Assembly: GCA_963082975.1 (NCBI GenBank)
Contig: OY720346.1
Span: 48,263,296 to 48,327,295 of the forward strand
Length of the DNA: 64,000 nucleotides
DNA from: Labia minor
Taxonomy: Eukaryota; Arthropoda; Insecta; Dermaptera; Spongiphoridae
Direction: 5' to 3'
The position numbers and the translations under genes are program-made. A model generated the notes under the pieces. It did no database searches. It was not told where the DNA came from and saw nothing but the letters and a program-made list of their open reading frames with translations. Shown in pieces: positions 22,914 to 34,387 of the stretch. Position 1 is the first letter of the stretch; the number at the start of each line of letters is the position of its first letter.

Positions 22914-23850
22914 CTGGAGTGTCTCCACTCGACTATCTCGCAATTTGAATTGGATTAAATAACATAATGTATTATATTTAAATTAAATTTAATTAATTAT
23001 AAATTATAAATAATAAATATTAAACCAGCACATGTTAGGCTTTTTGTTGATGGCACCACGTCACATGTTGGCGCGTGAGAATTGCAGTGTTAAAAAATTC
23101 GGGAGTGTCCTCCCCTAGACTTTCCCGCATATAAATAGGTAATTAGGTTATTATTATTATGTTTTAACAACAATAAAAATAAACAAACTAATTAATTTAA
23201 ATTTTAAAGTAAAATGGTTTAACACTATTATATATATTTATAATTTACACCTAACGCTACTTGTATAGGTAAAATGTCACTTCTGGTAGTCAGATCATGA
23301 TGAAATTTGGTATCTGAATTTTTTTCATATTTTTAAATCCATTTACAAAATATGAAGCAAATATCTCGAAGCAAACTGGTACTTTACTTGAAAGGTAAAC
23401 TCAACCAGTGTAAGTAAAGTACCACTTCCGGTTAACCGATTTTGACGAAATTTTGATAGAAATCTACAAACTGTGAATAATATCGGTGTATCAAATTTCG
23501 AAGTCCTAGCTTGATTAGTTTCTGAGTAAATTTGCTCTCAGACAAACATTACATACATCCATACATCCATACATACACACACACAGACATAATTCAAAAA
23601 ATGGTATTTTCCGACTCAGGGAGGTCTAAAATGTTAAGATCTATCGAAATCTCGAAGTCGAAATTTTTGACGATTCCAATACTTCCCTTATACGAAGTAT
23701 GCGGGAAGGTAAAAATTAATTCTGGTAATTTCAGCGAATCAATCAAGCTGAAATTCTATATATAGCAGTTTTATACAATTATTAATCATGTGAAAAATTA
23801 TCAAACATATATCTTTATTATTACGGTCACTTTAGAGGAAAAAAAAGTAA
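22914..23850 (+). mobile_element. R2 interspersed repeat, copy 1, split by an R3 insertion and 3'-truncated
   Basis: 22914-23099 is the R2 5' half (AGCTGGAGTGTCTCCACTCG, then CTATCTCGCAATTTG, an AT module, GGCACCACGTCAC, TTGGCGCGTGAGA, CAGTGTTAAAAAATT). The R2 sequence resumes at 23718 (AATTCTGGTAATTTCAGCG) and runs to about 23850 (CGGTCACTTTAGAGG). The R2 3' third, with its microsatellite and terminal hairpin, is absent. Confidence 0.88.
23100..23710 (+). mobile_element. R3 repeat inserted in R2, flanked by 7-bp AAAAATT
   Basis: Begins CGGGAGTGTCCTCCCC, then ACTTTCCCGCATA. It ends ACTTCCCTTATACGAAGTATGCGGGAAGGT, a hairpin whose outer arm is inverse to the 5' ACTTTCCCGCATA. AAAAATT flanks both sides (23093-23099, 23711-23717), and uninterrupted R2 copies show the empty site AAAAAATTAATTCTGG. 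Internally it has CACTTCCGGTTAACCGATTT, ATCAAATTTCGAAGTCCTAGC and an (ACAT/ACAC)n microsatellite. The layout parallels R1 and R2. The 77-codon frame at 23532 is an artefact. Confidence 0.85.
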
Positions 23851-24026
23851 CATGTGCAGCATCGTACACGTGGCGGAAGTGAAACTTCTTACAATCTAGA
23901 GAATAAGATAAATTTTAGTGAGAGTGTGAGTGAGAGAGAAATAGAGAAAAATAAAGGGATCATTTCGAAAGACATATAACAGTATAAAATTTTCGTAACA
24001 AATATTCGCTTTATTATTATTATTAT

Positions 24027-24455
24027 CTACTCTATCATCAAATCTACATTGCCTGTACTATTGTCGGTTGGTGCTTCAATTGGTAATACTGATATTAATG
24101 GCTTGTGATAACTAAAATAAGATATATATGTTCGTGATTCTATATTTTCTATATAACGTGTAAAAACAGCATCTATTGTAGTTCCAGATTTTGTTGTTGA
24201 TTCCTTGGGATCGTTATTTAGAAGCAGACCAAATGTTTCTCGAAGAAAGTTGATCAACGGCAACGAATCATCAGATCCAAAATTTACATTAAAATCTCCC
24301 CCGAGAATTAGAGGGATTTTATCTTCGCCTCGTTCAAGTGCATTAGCACCTGTGTGGCTATAAACCAGTAGTGAACGGTGTATGAATAAAATAATATCGT
24401 CTAAATTTTGATTTGGTGAGATATAGATGGCTGCGATGACAATAATTTTTTTTAT
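24027..24455 (-). pseudogene. Endonuclease-like C-terminal fragment, probably from a Helentron-type element
   Basis: The minus strand is open from about 24455 down to the TAA at 24027. It reads KIIVIAAIYISPN, a helix-like LLVYSHTG segment, then IPLILGGDFNVNFGSDDSLP, INFLRETFGLLLNN, TTKSGTTIDAVF, and SRTYISYFSYHKPLISV. The IYISP strand, G-G-D-F-N motif and terminal S-Y-H-K-P match the second half of the endonuclease/exonuclease/phosphatase fold, with SYH standing where SDH is usual. To my knowledge this S-T-T-x-S-G-T-T-I-D-A-V-F wording occurs at the C-terminus of helicase-containing Helitron/Helentron polyproteins; LINE endonucleases are the alternative. The upstream part is absent, so it is a fragment. 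Confidence 0.65.
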
Positions 24456-25984
24456 TCATAAAACTAACTTATACTTACATCTCAAAAACAGCCAATTATG
24501 TGTTTACCTTACCCACGGTTTTAATGGGTAATTAAAAGGTAAATAATAAAAGGCAATTTTATTTAAGAAGAGTAAGAAATTTATTATGAGTTTGAAGATA
24601 CAAATTATTTAATCATACAAAGACCGAATAGGCAAATGCACTGGAACACACTCCAGTCTGTACTCACTATATCTCTCGTCTCATTACATCTGGTTTCATT
24701 ACATCTCTAGTTGCTAGTCATGCTTTTTTTCTTTTATATCACCGAAATAAGGGATGGAGAAAGGTAGGGGTGAGGGATGAAATGAAGAGTGGTCTTTCCC
24801 AGGCATATGTTGAAATTTCTCCTCAAAAGGGTCAGTGCTTGACAGCAACTGCAATAAACCACACTGCCCTCTCCTACAAAGAATATTTCCAAGCACATAC
24901 AATTAACAAGTCCACCCTTGCAATTTTCAATTGAATGACTCTCGCCAAGTGTTTTACCTGCTAAATGCTAAGAACCTTAATTTTAAGAGGTTGATTGATA
25001 CATTGCAAATTATGTCGAATCATAAACTTACTATTTCAATTGTAATGTTCACATGTGGAAGTGTGAACGTGACAAACATAACTTACTTATTCTTAATTGT
25101 AATGGACACATGTGGGAGCTTGACATTATAAGCCTTTCTGGGAAATTGCAAAATGTGTTTATTTTTTTATATAAATAATGATCATGCAAATTACACTAAA
25201 AATTAAAAAATTATTAGCTATAATAAACTATTATTGGCTATAAATTAATTATAATTAATTAAATTAATAAAAATAATTTAAAGATACAACTCGTTGAGAA
25301 ATGAACTTATAATTAACATTTCCTTTAAAACTGTTTAAAACCCCAGAGTGGACGCTGACAATTTGGGTTTTTCCTGGTAAGACTGTCCCCCCCCCTGGTT
25401 TTTCCCAATAACAAAGTGAAAGAAAATTCCCTTATGTTGCCTCCCCTTCCGACCCCCTAAGAGGGGTTATTTTAAAGGAACAATCGGAAAATAATTTTAA
25501 ATGAATGAATAAATGAAAATTCAAATTTTATATATAGTTTTTTATATATGTTTATTTATTCACAAAAAATTAATTAAATTGTAATTTAAATTCTTATAGT
25601 TTTATTAAATAAATCATTTTTAGTTATAATTTTATATAAGCATTTTTTAATTGAACCTATTCAATCTTGTCATTCCCTAATCAGCATACGCGGTTTCAAT
25701 AACCCTTTTAATTATTCTAAATTCAATCTTTAATTAAATCTAATTTAACACACAACAATTCCGTCTCATTATTGTAATACAAAGTTAGAAATATTAAGTT
25801 AATATAATTAATATTATTTATTTATTAATACCAATTAATAATATTAATTACTTATAAATAATTCATAATAATAATAAATTGTGATACCAACTTATAGGAA
25901 TATTAAAATAATATAATTATTATTTTACATATATATGAATATAATATAAATATTTTTAATTTTATTTTAAGAATAGATATATAT
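24456..25984. other. Unassigned intergenic DNA
   Basis: 24460-25140 is somewhat less AT-rich and contains short frames on both strands (24714-24902 -, 24931-25131 +), none resembling a known protein. Two near repeats, ATGTTCACATGTGGAAG and ATGGACACATGTGGGAG, occur at about 25044 and 25101. A poly-C run is at about 25387. 25500-25984 is AT-rich. Confidence 0.4.
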
Positions 25985-26117
25985 CTAAAAGGCGGTAACT
26001 GTGAGGTCACATACTAATTTTTATTCTTTGACCCAGCAGAGGCTGAGAAATATTATTCCGCGTCAACGTACTAGCGCGCATGCGCGCCGTGGACTTTGGA
26101 CCTAGCGAGAGGGTATT

Positions 26118-26250
26118 AGAACGAAAGACAGCACAAAACGAAGACGCAGATAGCCTCTTTCTCAAGAACGAAAGACCGGACAAAAGGAAGACGCAGATAG
26201 CCTCTTTCTCAAGAACGAAAGATCGCACAAAAGGGAAACGCAGATAGAGG
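26118..26250 (+). repeat. 47-bp tandem repeat, about 2.8 units
   Basis: Units AGAACGAAAGAC..CACAAAA.GAAGACGCAGATAGCCTCTTTCTCA start at 26118, 26165 and 26212; the last is incomplete and diverged. It sits in a GC-richer island with a palindromic GCGCGCATGCGCGC at about 26076. The minus-strand 73-codon frame here (26007-26228) is just translation of the repeat. Confidence 0.8.
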
Positions 26251-26370
26251 CTATCTCATTCCCACTCGTTATATCTATATCTTCTTTCTCTCTTGCGTTA
26301 CGAAATTTCAATTTTTCAATTCACTCTCCATTCTCAACCAAATGTCAGGACGCCGCTAAAGAAGTTTCAC

Positions 26371-26668
26371 TTCAAAAAAATCAAAACGTTGTAGGTAATG
26401 ACCCTCTTCCGGGTTGAGCTACATTTCTCAAAAGTTGATAGAAAACTACGAATTTTGAATAATGCTCATGTACCAAATTTCATCATTCTAGCTCAAACCG
26501 TTTTTGCGTAATCTTGGTTACATACATACACACACACATACACACACACAGACATTTTTCTCAAACTTAGTGAAAATGATTCAGGAACCTTAAAAACGTA
26601 TAAAAACATCAAAATCTCGACATCGAAAATTTTCGTGATCGCAATACTATCTCTTACGAGATAGTAAT
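26371..26668 (+). mobile_element. R2 repeat, copy 2 (3' half only)
   Basis: Starts in the R2 interior (ATCAAAACGTTGTAGGTAATG). It contains CTTCCGGGTTGAGC, the (AC)n tract with CACAGACATTTTTCTC, and ends ACTATCTCTTACGAGATAGTAA, the R2 terminal hairpin. The 5' half is missing. Confidence 0.85.
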
Positions 26669-27103
26669 AAGAGAGTAAACATATACTATATAAAAGAATA
26701 AGCAAAACAAAATTTCCAATCATAAATATGACATTTCTATTATGTAATTATTATTAAAAAAATAAGATAATTAAATATATTATTAAAATAATATAAATTT
26801 TATTTATTTTCATTTATTTTGAACAAATTAAATAAGAAAATTAATTAATTAAAATAGAATAATATAAATATATAAGCGATTAGATAATTTTATATAGCAA
26901 AAATTAAATCTGCAAATCATTCTAAGATTATATATTGGATGACCGTTCAAGTGGAACTATAACAAACTGAAAATAAGTATTATTTATCATTTTTGTCATT
27001 TGATTATCTCAATGACCTTGCTTCCAAATCATTTTATAATATACATATAACATTGGAGTGTTCATTTTAAAATATAGTGTAATATACTTTACGTGTATAT
27101 ACA
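26669..27103. other. 5' flank of P450 gene 3
   Basis: AT-rich, with no element recognised. It would hold the gene 3 promoter; no core promoter motif can be singled out in such AT-rich DNA. Confidence 0.4.
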
Positions 27104-30100
27104 ATGTTTTTATTATTATGTTTTCTATGTTTTATTACTTATTTTATTTATAGTTGGTTCACTATTAAACCAAAAAATTTTCCACCAGGTACCATAATTT
27201 ATTATATTTATATATTTTAATATTTTTTATTTCATTCTCCTACTGTTTTCAATTTATAATTTTGTAACATTTGTTTATTTATAATTTTTATTTTATTTTA
27301 TTATTTATTGGCCTTTCGGGAAATAATATATAGCTTATCATCATCATTAACGTTATTATTAAAATTTAGAATTATAGAATAAGAATAATAGAATTTTTAC
27401 TAGATTATATACAATTTCTCTAAACATATTTTATAAATAAAAAAAAAACTCAATCCATTATTTACATTTAATCAATTTTCTACATGGGAGAAACATTAGC
27501 TTTTTAAGTAATGAAATATAATATTTCATTTAGGTTATGTAGTACTATATATATATGTATATATATATATTTACAATTTTTATAATTCAACTGTAAAATA
27601 TTATGTTTCAAATCACAGATCTAAAAATATAATTTCTAAGAAATTTGCCATTTTTATGTTTTGATCGAAGAATAACAAAAAATGTTTTATTTTTAAAATT
27701 GTATATATTAGGTTAACAATATACATATTTAGGATATTACAATAATATCAAAAAAATGTCGGTTTAAAATATTAAATTGATATCATTTTTTATTGTGATT
27801 TTTTCATCTAGTTTTTTATATTGTTCTACAATTTGTTTTACTGTGCCATCAATATTACAATTTTTTATAAGATTTATTAGGTCAATAACAAACCAATCAT
27901 GGTAATGTTTTGATTTTTTAATCTTGATTTTTATTGACATTCTTTAATTAATTACTTACAATCATTAATTAATAATAAAAAAATATAATAAGTTAAACGA
28001 AAATGAATTTTTTTGGTAAAGCGTGAATTCAATGAATTTCAATATCAAAAATATTTACATACACTTTCATATTATACCCAAATAAATTGATGAATAATTG
28101 AAAGTAATTAGAAAAAAAAATAATTACAGGTCCCCCGGTATATCCCATAATTGGTTCTCTCTATGTTGCATCTGACCGTTATCTTTATAAATCCATGCAT
28201 GAATGGAAAGAGAAATATGGACCTATCATTGGATTAGTATTGCCTCAAACCTATTTCTATTATATCAGCGATCCAAAATTATTAATGGATTGTTTTAATA
28301 AAGATGAATTCCAAGGGCGTATTACTTCTCTTACATTTTTAGATATCATTAAAGCGAAAGGTATTTTATTTATTATATTACAATTACACTAAATAGTATT
28401 ATAAATTTTAAAAAATAACAATATTTCATTTTATAATAATTTTTAAGGTTTATTTCTTAACGAAGGCATTGATTGGCAACAACTAAGGCGTTTTACATTA
28501 AAAAATTTACGAGATTTTGGATTTAATAAAGAAACTGTAATTGAGGATGAATTTTATAAATGGAAGGATTTTAAAATGTCTCAAGGAAATATTCATAAGG
28601 TAATATAATAATTATTATTTCCTTTAAAATTAATTAATATTATTGATTTTTAGCATTAAACGTTTTAATTTATTTCTTTAATCTCTTTTCATTATTTATA
28701 AGAAAGATTTTAAATTAAAATAAAAAGGATGAATAATATCTTTTTTTATCTTCATGTTATAATTTTGCTAATTATTATGGTTAATTTTTTTTAAGTAAAA
28801 TTATAAAAATAATTCGTACCTTATATATTATTATATAGATATCATTCATATTAATATATGCAAGATAATCCATTTTTATTATTTGTCGTCCAGTTTTATG
28901 AATAATAAATTGTATGATAATTATTTTAATAATTTTAGGATTTAAAATTGAAATATTAAAAAATAAAGGATAGCAATTGTCATTTATATTAAAATAAATT
29001 TCATTATCATGATATATAATTTATTATTTATTTGTTTATTTTATTATATATTATTATTATATAATATAATATAATATAATAATTATAACCGCATATATTA
29101 TTAATTGACACTAATAAAAAAAGTACTTTTTTATATAAAATTAAGATAGATCAGTTAATCAATTAATCAATTAAGAAGAAAAATAAATATATTTATATTA
29201 CAATAATTTTTTTTTAAATAAAACGACTGATTTTGTATATCCTAAAGAACAGCCCCTATAAAATCGGTTACAGATTAAGCGAGGTAAAGGTGTTCTACGA
29301 TCAGTAAAACGAGTTCCTTTAACTTTTATTAATTTAAACCCAAAATAATCTAATACTACTCTGACGTGGAAATTGAAATTTTGTCTAAGAAATATTATAC
29401 TAAATATATTCAACTATAATTATTGTTATTATTCTATAACTATGTTTAAGAGAAAAATAACAAAAAATTTGGCGCTGATTGGCTTTCACTCACATAATCA
29501 ACGAATAATATGTAAATATTAATTTCTTTACAATAATTATTATTATTATGATTAGGTGGATAATTTATTTAGTAACTCCGCTGCTAATATTATATGGGAG
29601 ACTATTAGTAAAAAGAGAAAAGATTATGATGATCCAGAATTTAATAAATTTATCAAGCATTTTTATGTTGTGATGCGAGCAGGTGGCACATTTGGATTTT
29701 TAAGTGATCTTTTTCCATGGTTTAAGCAAATCATGCCAAAATTGACTGGTTATGACGATATTAAACGAAGATTAAATTACTGTACGGATTTTATTAGGGT
29801 AAGTGAATTTTTTTTATTATTTCATATTAATTTTTAAGATATATTTTGAAAATTTTGTTTTTTTTAAGAGAGAGATGAAAGAACATGAACAAAATTTAGA
29901 CCTAAATGAGCCCAAAGATATTATAGATTCTTCTTTAATTGAAATTAAAAATGGCAACTTTACAGGTACTTAATCAGCGGAATTTAAATAAATATTTTTT
30001 ACAATATATATTTATGAAAATTAAAATTAATTGGTTTTAACAATTCTTCAATTTTCTGTTTATAATTATTTTAAATATTTTCATTAATTACAATTATATA

Positions 30101-31572
30101 TAGAGAGAGGTTTTATATATTTTTATATTATATGAGAATTTCAATATTATAATTTTAATCTTTAGAACCCTAATTACTCTACGGTTTTTTTTTAATAGAA
30201 AATCAAATAATGGCAATAATGATTGATTTATTGTTGGGTGGTGCAGAATCAATTAACAGTACTATCAGTTTTGCACTTCTTTATATGATTTTATATCCAG
30301 AAGTACAAAAGAAAGTTCAAAATGAAATTGATGTAGTAATTGGACAAAATCAAGTTTCAATGGTTGACCGATCAAGGTAAGTTTTTGTTTTTAATTGTAT
30401 TTATTTATTTTATCAATTTTATATTATTTTCATATTAATATAGATTGCCATTTGTTGAGGCAACGCTTACAGAAGCAAAAAGAATGAATCCAATAGCGCC
30501 AACTGGAGTACCGCGAAAAGTACAAAATGATTTCTTATTCGAAGGTTATCACTTCAAAAAAGTAAATAAAATATTTTTTAAAAAAGATCTTTACATAAGA
30601 TGATTTTAACTTTCATATCAATGGGACCATTAATCACATATAAACATTATAATTATATTAATTAAATATGGATTGTTTGAATTTTATATCATCAAATTAT
30701 AATATTTAATTGGGTTTTTAAGCAAATAAAAAAATTCAAATGAAAAATTGATAACTACTGATTAATTGAATGATTAATTGATATTGCCAATGTAATAATA
30801 AATTAGCTGGAGTGTGTAGGTAATGACCCTTTTCCGGTTGAGCTACATTTCTCAAAAGTTGATAGAAAACTACGAATTTTGAATAATGCTAATGTACCAA
30901 ATTTCATCATTCTAGCTCAAACCGTTTTTGCGTAATCTTGGTTACATACATACACACACATACACACACACACACAGACATTTTTCTCAACCTTAGTGAA
31001 AATGATTCAGGAACCTTCAAAACGTATAAAAACATCAAAATCTCGACATCGAAAATTTTCGTGATCGCAATACTATCTCTTACGAGATAGTAAATAAGCT
31101 GGAGTGTCTCCACTCGACTATCTCGCAATTTGAATTGGATTAAATAACATAATATATTATATTTAAATTAAATTTAATTAATTATAAATTATAAATAATA
31201 AATATTAAACCAGCGCATGTTTGGTTTTTTATTGATGGCACCATGGCACGTGTTGGCGCGTGAGATTTGCAGTGTTAAAAAATTAATTCTGGTACTTTCA
31301 GCGATTCAATCAAGCTGAAATTCTATATATAGCAGTTTTATACAATTATTAATCATGTGAAAAATTATCAAACATATATCTTTATTTTTACGGTCACTTT
31401 AGAGGAAAAAAAATCAAAACGTTGTAGGTAATGACCCTCTTCCGGTTGAGCTACATTTCTCAAAAGTTGATAGAAAACTATGAATTTTGAATAATGCTCA
31501 TGTACCAAATTCTAGCTCAAACCGTTTTTGCGTAATCTTGCCTACATACATACACACACACACATACACACA

Positions 31573-31612
<40 letters not shown>

Positions 31613-33110
31613 TTTTTCTCAACCTTAGTGAAAATGATTCAGGAACCTTCAAAACGTATAAAAACATCAAAATCTCAACATCGAAAATTTTCGTGATCGC
31701 AATACTATCTCTTACGAGATAGTAAAAAGAGTAAAATAAGAAGTTTTATTCTTTGACGAGTTAAATAAAAAAAAATAACCTAGAGTGTCTCCACTCGACT
31801 ATCTCGCAAATTTGAATTGGATTAAATAACATATATTATATTTAAATTAAATTTAATTAATTAAACTATAAATTAAAATCAATAAATAATATTTATTAAA
31901 CCAGCGCGTGTTTGGCTCTTTGTTGATGACACCAAGACACGTGCTGGCGCGTGATTTGCAGTGTTAAAAAATTAATTCCGATACTTTCAGCAATTCAATC
32001 AAAATGAAATTCTATATATAGCAGTTTTATACAATTTTTAATCATGGAAAAACATATATCTTTATTTTTACGGTCACTTTAGAGGAAAAAAATTTGGTAG
32101 GTAATGGCCCTCTTCCGGTTGAGCTACATTTCTCAAAAGTTGATAGAAAACTACGAATTTTGAATAATGCCCTTATACCAAATTTAATTATTCTAGCTCA
32201 AACCTTTTTTGCGTAATCTTGTCTACATACACAAATACACACATACACACAAACACAGACATTTTTCTCAACCTTAGTGAAAAGGATTCAGAACCTTCAA
32301 AACGTATAAAAACATCAAAATTTCGACATCGCAAATTTTCGTGATCGCAATAGTATCTCTAGCGAGATAATAAAAATTATATATATGTATACAAACTGTA
32401 GGATTATTAATTTAAATTGAATTTAATAATTTAAATATCGGGATAAGCAAACATATATAAATTAAAATTTAAATCATTATAATATCCTTTTTATAAATTT
32501 ATTTTAATAATTTATTTAGTTAATATTTACAGAATATTATAAATTAAAATTTAAAAATTCATAATTAGAGTTTAATAAATTACAAACTTAAATAAAACTT
32601 ACTCAATCCAATCATATAATTTTAAAATCTATTTAGTTCATTGAGATATAGATATATTCTGTTATATATATTTCCAAAGATATGAGCTAAAATCCTCTTT
32701 TGAAAAATATCCCTCAATATATTTTCAAATAATCATAAATTTATATTTTTTAAAAATAACCTATTTTTTTTTTATTTTTCAATCAGGATTCAATTATAGT
32801 TTTTAATTTATGGAGTATTTTTCAAGATGAAACAGTATTTAAAGAGCCTCAAAAATTTCGACCTGAACGTTTTATTGATTCCAATGGCGATTTTATTCGC
32901 GATGAGAGGCTTGTATTTTTCGGTTCAGGAAGACGTCGATGTGTAGGTGAATCGTTAGCACGAAAAATGGAATTTATATATTTTGTTAAAGTCATGCAAG
33001 AATTTAATGTAAGTTTACCTGATGGTGATCCAACGCCTTCCACAAAAGCCAAACCTGGATTCACTTATGCTCCACAATCCTTCCGAATACAATTTACAAA
33101 AAGAATATAA
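27104..33110 (+). CDS. Cytochrome P450, CYP2-clan type (gene 3 of 3; complete, 475 aa)
   Basis: Exons 27104-27188, 28130-28360, 28448-28599, 29556-29798, 29869-29965, 30199-30376, 30444-30561 and 32787-33110 give 1428 nt with no internal stop. From exon 2 on, exon lengths equal those of gene 2 to the base. The N-terminal anchor is about residues 1-21, then KPKNFPPGPPVYP. C-helix W-Q-Q-L-R fits WxxxR, unlike genes 1 and 2. I-helix LGGAESI (Glu286-Ser287 in place of Glu-Thr); K-helix EAKR at 339-342; FRPERF; haem loop FFGSGRRRCVGES with Cys420. Role as for gene 2: ER monooxygenase of unknown substrate. The last intron (30562-32786) is swollen to 2.2 kb by three R2 copies in a row, yet both splice sites and the last exon are intact, so the gene still looks functional. 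Confidence 0.95.
27764..27940 (-). CDS. Small open frame (58 codons) antisense in intron 1 of P450 gene 3
   Basis: From the ATG at 27940 the minus strand reads MSIKIKIKKSKHYHDWFVID..., rich in Lys/Ile with a DGTVKQIVEQYKKLDEKI stretch that could form an amphipathic helix, ending at TAA. I do not recognise it. The amino-acid order looks more protein-like than the low-complexity frames around it, so it may be a remnant of a transposon protein, but chance is not excluded. Confidence 0.3.
   Translation of the reverse strand: MSIKIKIKKSKHYHDWFVIDLINLIKNCNIDGTVKQIVEQYKKLDEKITIKNDINLIF
29198..29413 (-). pseudogene. Unidentified protein-like fragment in intron 3 of P450 gene 3
   Basis: A minus-strand open frame of 71 codons has varied, basic residues: FHVRVVLDYFGFKLIKVK, then GTRFTDRRTPLPRLICNRFY and RGCSLGYTKS. 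It is unlike AT-driven noise and lies in otherwise featureless intron DNA. I cannot name a family; an old transposon or mobile ORF remnant is the simplest reading. Confidence 0.35.
30805..31092 (+). mobile_element. R2 repeat, copy 3 (internally deleted), in P450 gene 3 intron 7
   Basis: AGCTGGAGTGTG joins directly to GTAGGTAATGACCC, so the 5' tip is fused to the 3' half. An (AC)n tract and the ACTATCTCTTACGAGATAGTAA end follow. Confidence 0.88.
31094..31725 (+). mobile_element. R2 repeat, copy 4 (near full length), in P450 gene 3 intron 7
   Basis: Begins AAGCTGGAGTGTCTCCACTCG immediately after copy 3 and runs through every R2 module. A long (AC)n tract lies at about 31552-31612, and it ends ACTATCTCTTACGAGATAGTAA. 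Overlapping + frames at 31487-31722 translate the microsatellite and are not genes. Confidence 0.92.
31777..32373 (+). mobile_element. R2 repeat, copy 5 (full length, diverged), in P450 gene 3 intron 7
   Basis: Starts CTAGAGTGTCTCCACTCGAC and ends AGTATCTCTAGCGAGATAATAA. It has more substitutions than copy 4 (e.g. ACCTTTTTTGCG, AAAGGATTCAG) and is therefore older. Third R2 in the same orientation in this intron. Confidence 0.9.
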
Positions 33111-33255
33111 AAATTAATATAATAATAATATAATTAAATTTTTGAATAATTTTAACTAATAACATAAATGTTTGTATTATTATTTTTTTTTTTATAAAAT
33201 ATAATTCTTTTCCGTATGTTTTATTATTTTTGTTTATGAATATATATAAGAAGAC

Positions 33256-33430
33256 AAACTTAAAGCAAAAGACACGAGGCAAGAAAGAGAGATGAAAGAG
33301 TGGCGAAAAATATATTTGGGAGGGAATTGTTTTAGTGTGTATCTCAGAATAGGGAATATTTGGAGAAATGTAGTTTTTGCGTCCAAGAACTTTCGAGTTT
33401 CCTATAACCATATAAACTTAAACAAAAAAA
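33256..33430 (+). mobile_element. LINE fragment, L1 family tail
   Basis: Degraded copy of the same 3' ORF tail as at 8127: the GAGAGATGAAAGAGTGGCG..AAAAATATATTTGGG block, then CAGAATAGGGAATATTTGG and GTCCAAGAACTTTCGAGTTTCCTATA. The intervening GRPR block is deleted. Confidence 0.6.
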
Positions 33431-33530
33431 TGAAGAGTTATATGGATTGTTTATATTCATTTTATTATTTTCAAATTCAAGTGAACAGATCTTAGATAAT
33501 TTTTATTTTATGATATAACTTCATATAGAC

Positions 33531-33876
33531 CAGGGGTCGGCAAACTACGGCCCGCGGGCCAAATACGGCCCGCGAATAAATTTTGTATAAATTTTTTATG
33601 TAAATGCAAAACAAATTTTCATATTTCAAAATCCATTTGTGTGTACGATTGACGAACTTCTGTCAGAACTTCAGTTACAAGTCATTGATCTGTAAAATGA
33701 CGACTCACTAAAAATGAAGTTCATAATTATTAATTTAATTTAATTAATTAATTAAAAATTTATTTTTATTAGATTCTTCATTAAGACAGTAAAATATATA
33801 TATTCTAACATGTCTGGCCCCCAGATCTTTGAAATTTTTATATTTGGCCCTTTCATAACAAGTTTACCGACCCCTG
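33531..33876. mobile_element. hAT-type MITE (346 bp) with CAGGGGTCGGCAAAC termini
   Basis: Left end CAGGGGTCGGCAAAC, right end GTTTACCGACCCCTG (one mismatch in 15), with the subterminal TACGGCCCGCGGGCCAAATA palindrome characteristic of this widespread hAT group. Flanks (ATATAGAC left, ACTAGACT right) are not a clean duplication, so the insertion is older than the other hATs here. The same right terminus is nested inside the MITE at 6707-7036. Confidence 0.88.
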
Positions 33877-34355
33877 ACTAGACTATAGATATATAGATGG
33901 ATTTGTCATATATGTGCTTCATTTATGATAAAATATTCTTATCACTTTTTACATTATCTATTCTGATAAAGCACTTATAGATAAAAGACAATATTTCCAT
34001 TTGAATATGTAATTATATATATAATAATAAATCCCTTTATTCAGACAACAGATACAATTCGTTTGTTTTACAAGTTTACATACTACAGCATTGTTTTTTT
34101 TCTACATATATACATATTAATATTTCTTTTTGTTTTATTCATATATTTGGTGCTTCTTACAATTCAATAATTTTTTTTTATCACATTTGAAAAATATAAA
34201 TTTTATAATATAGTCATAGTAATTAAACAATTTTTTCATTATAATTTTGAATTTGATTTTTTTTTTTAATTAACAAACATGAAATAATGTAGAAAAATCT
34301 TAAAATAATAATATAAAATAATATAATTAATAGTAAATAAAAAATTTATAAATAT

Positions 34356-34387
<32 letters not shown>

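Noticed and set aside
26007..26228. 73-codon minus frame with repeated Phe-Leu-Arg-Lys wording
   Set aside because: It is a read-through of a 47-bp tandem repeat with no start context or homologue.
26118..26250. Tandem repeat considered as a CRISPR array
   Set aside because: Units are contiguous with no unique spacers, and the genome is eukaryotic.
31487..31722. Two overlapping + frames of 64-69 codons rich in Thr-His
   Set aside because: They translate the (AC)n microsatellite of an R2 repeat and its flanks.
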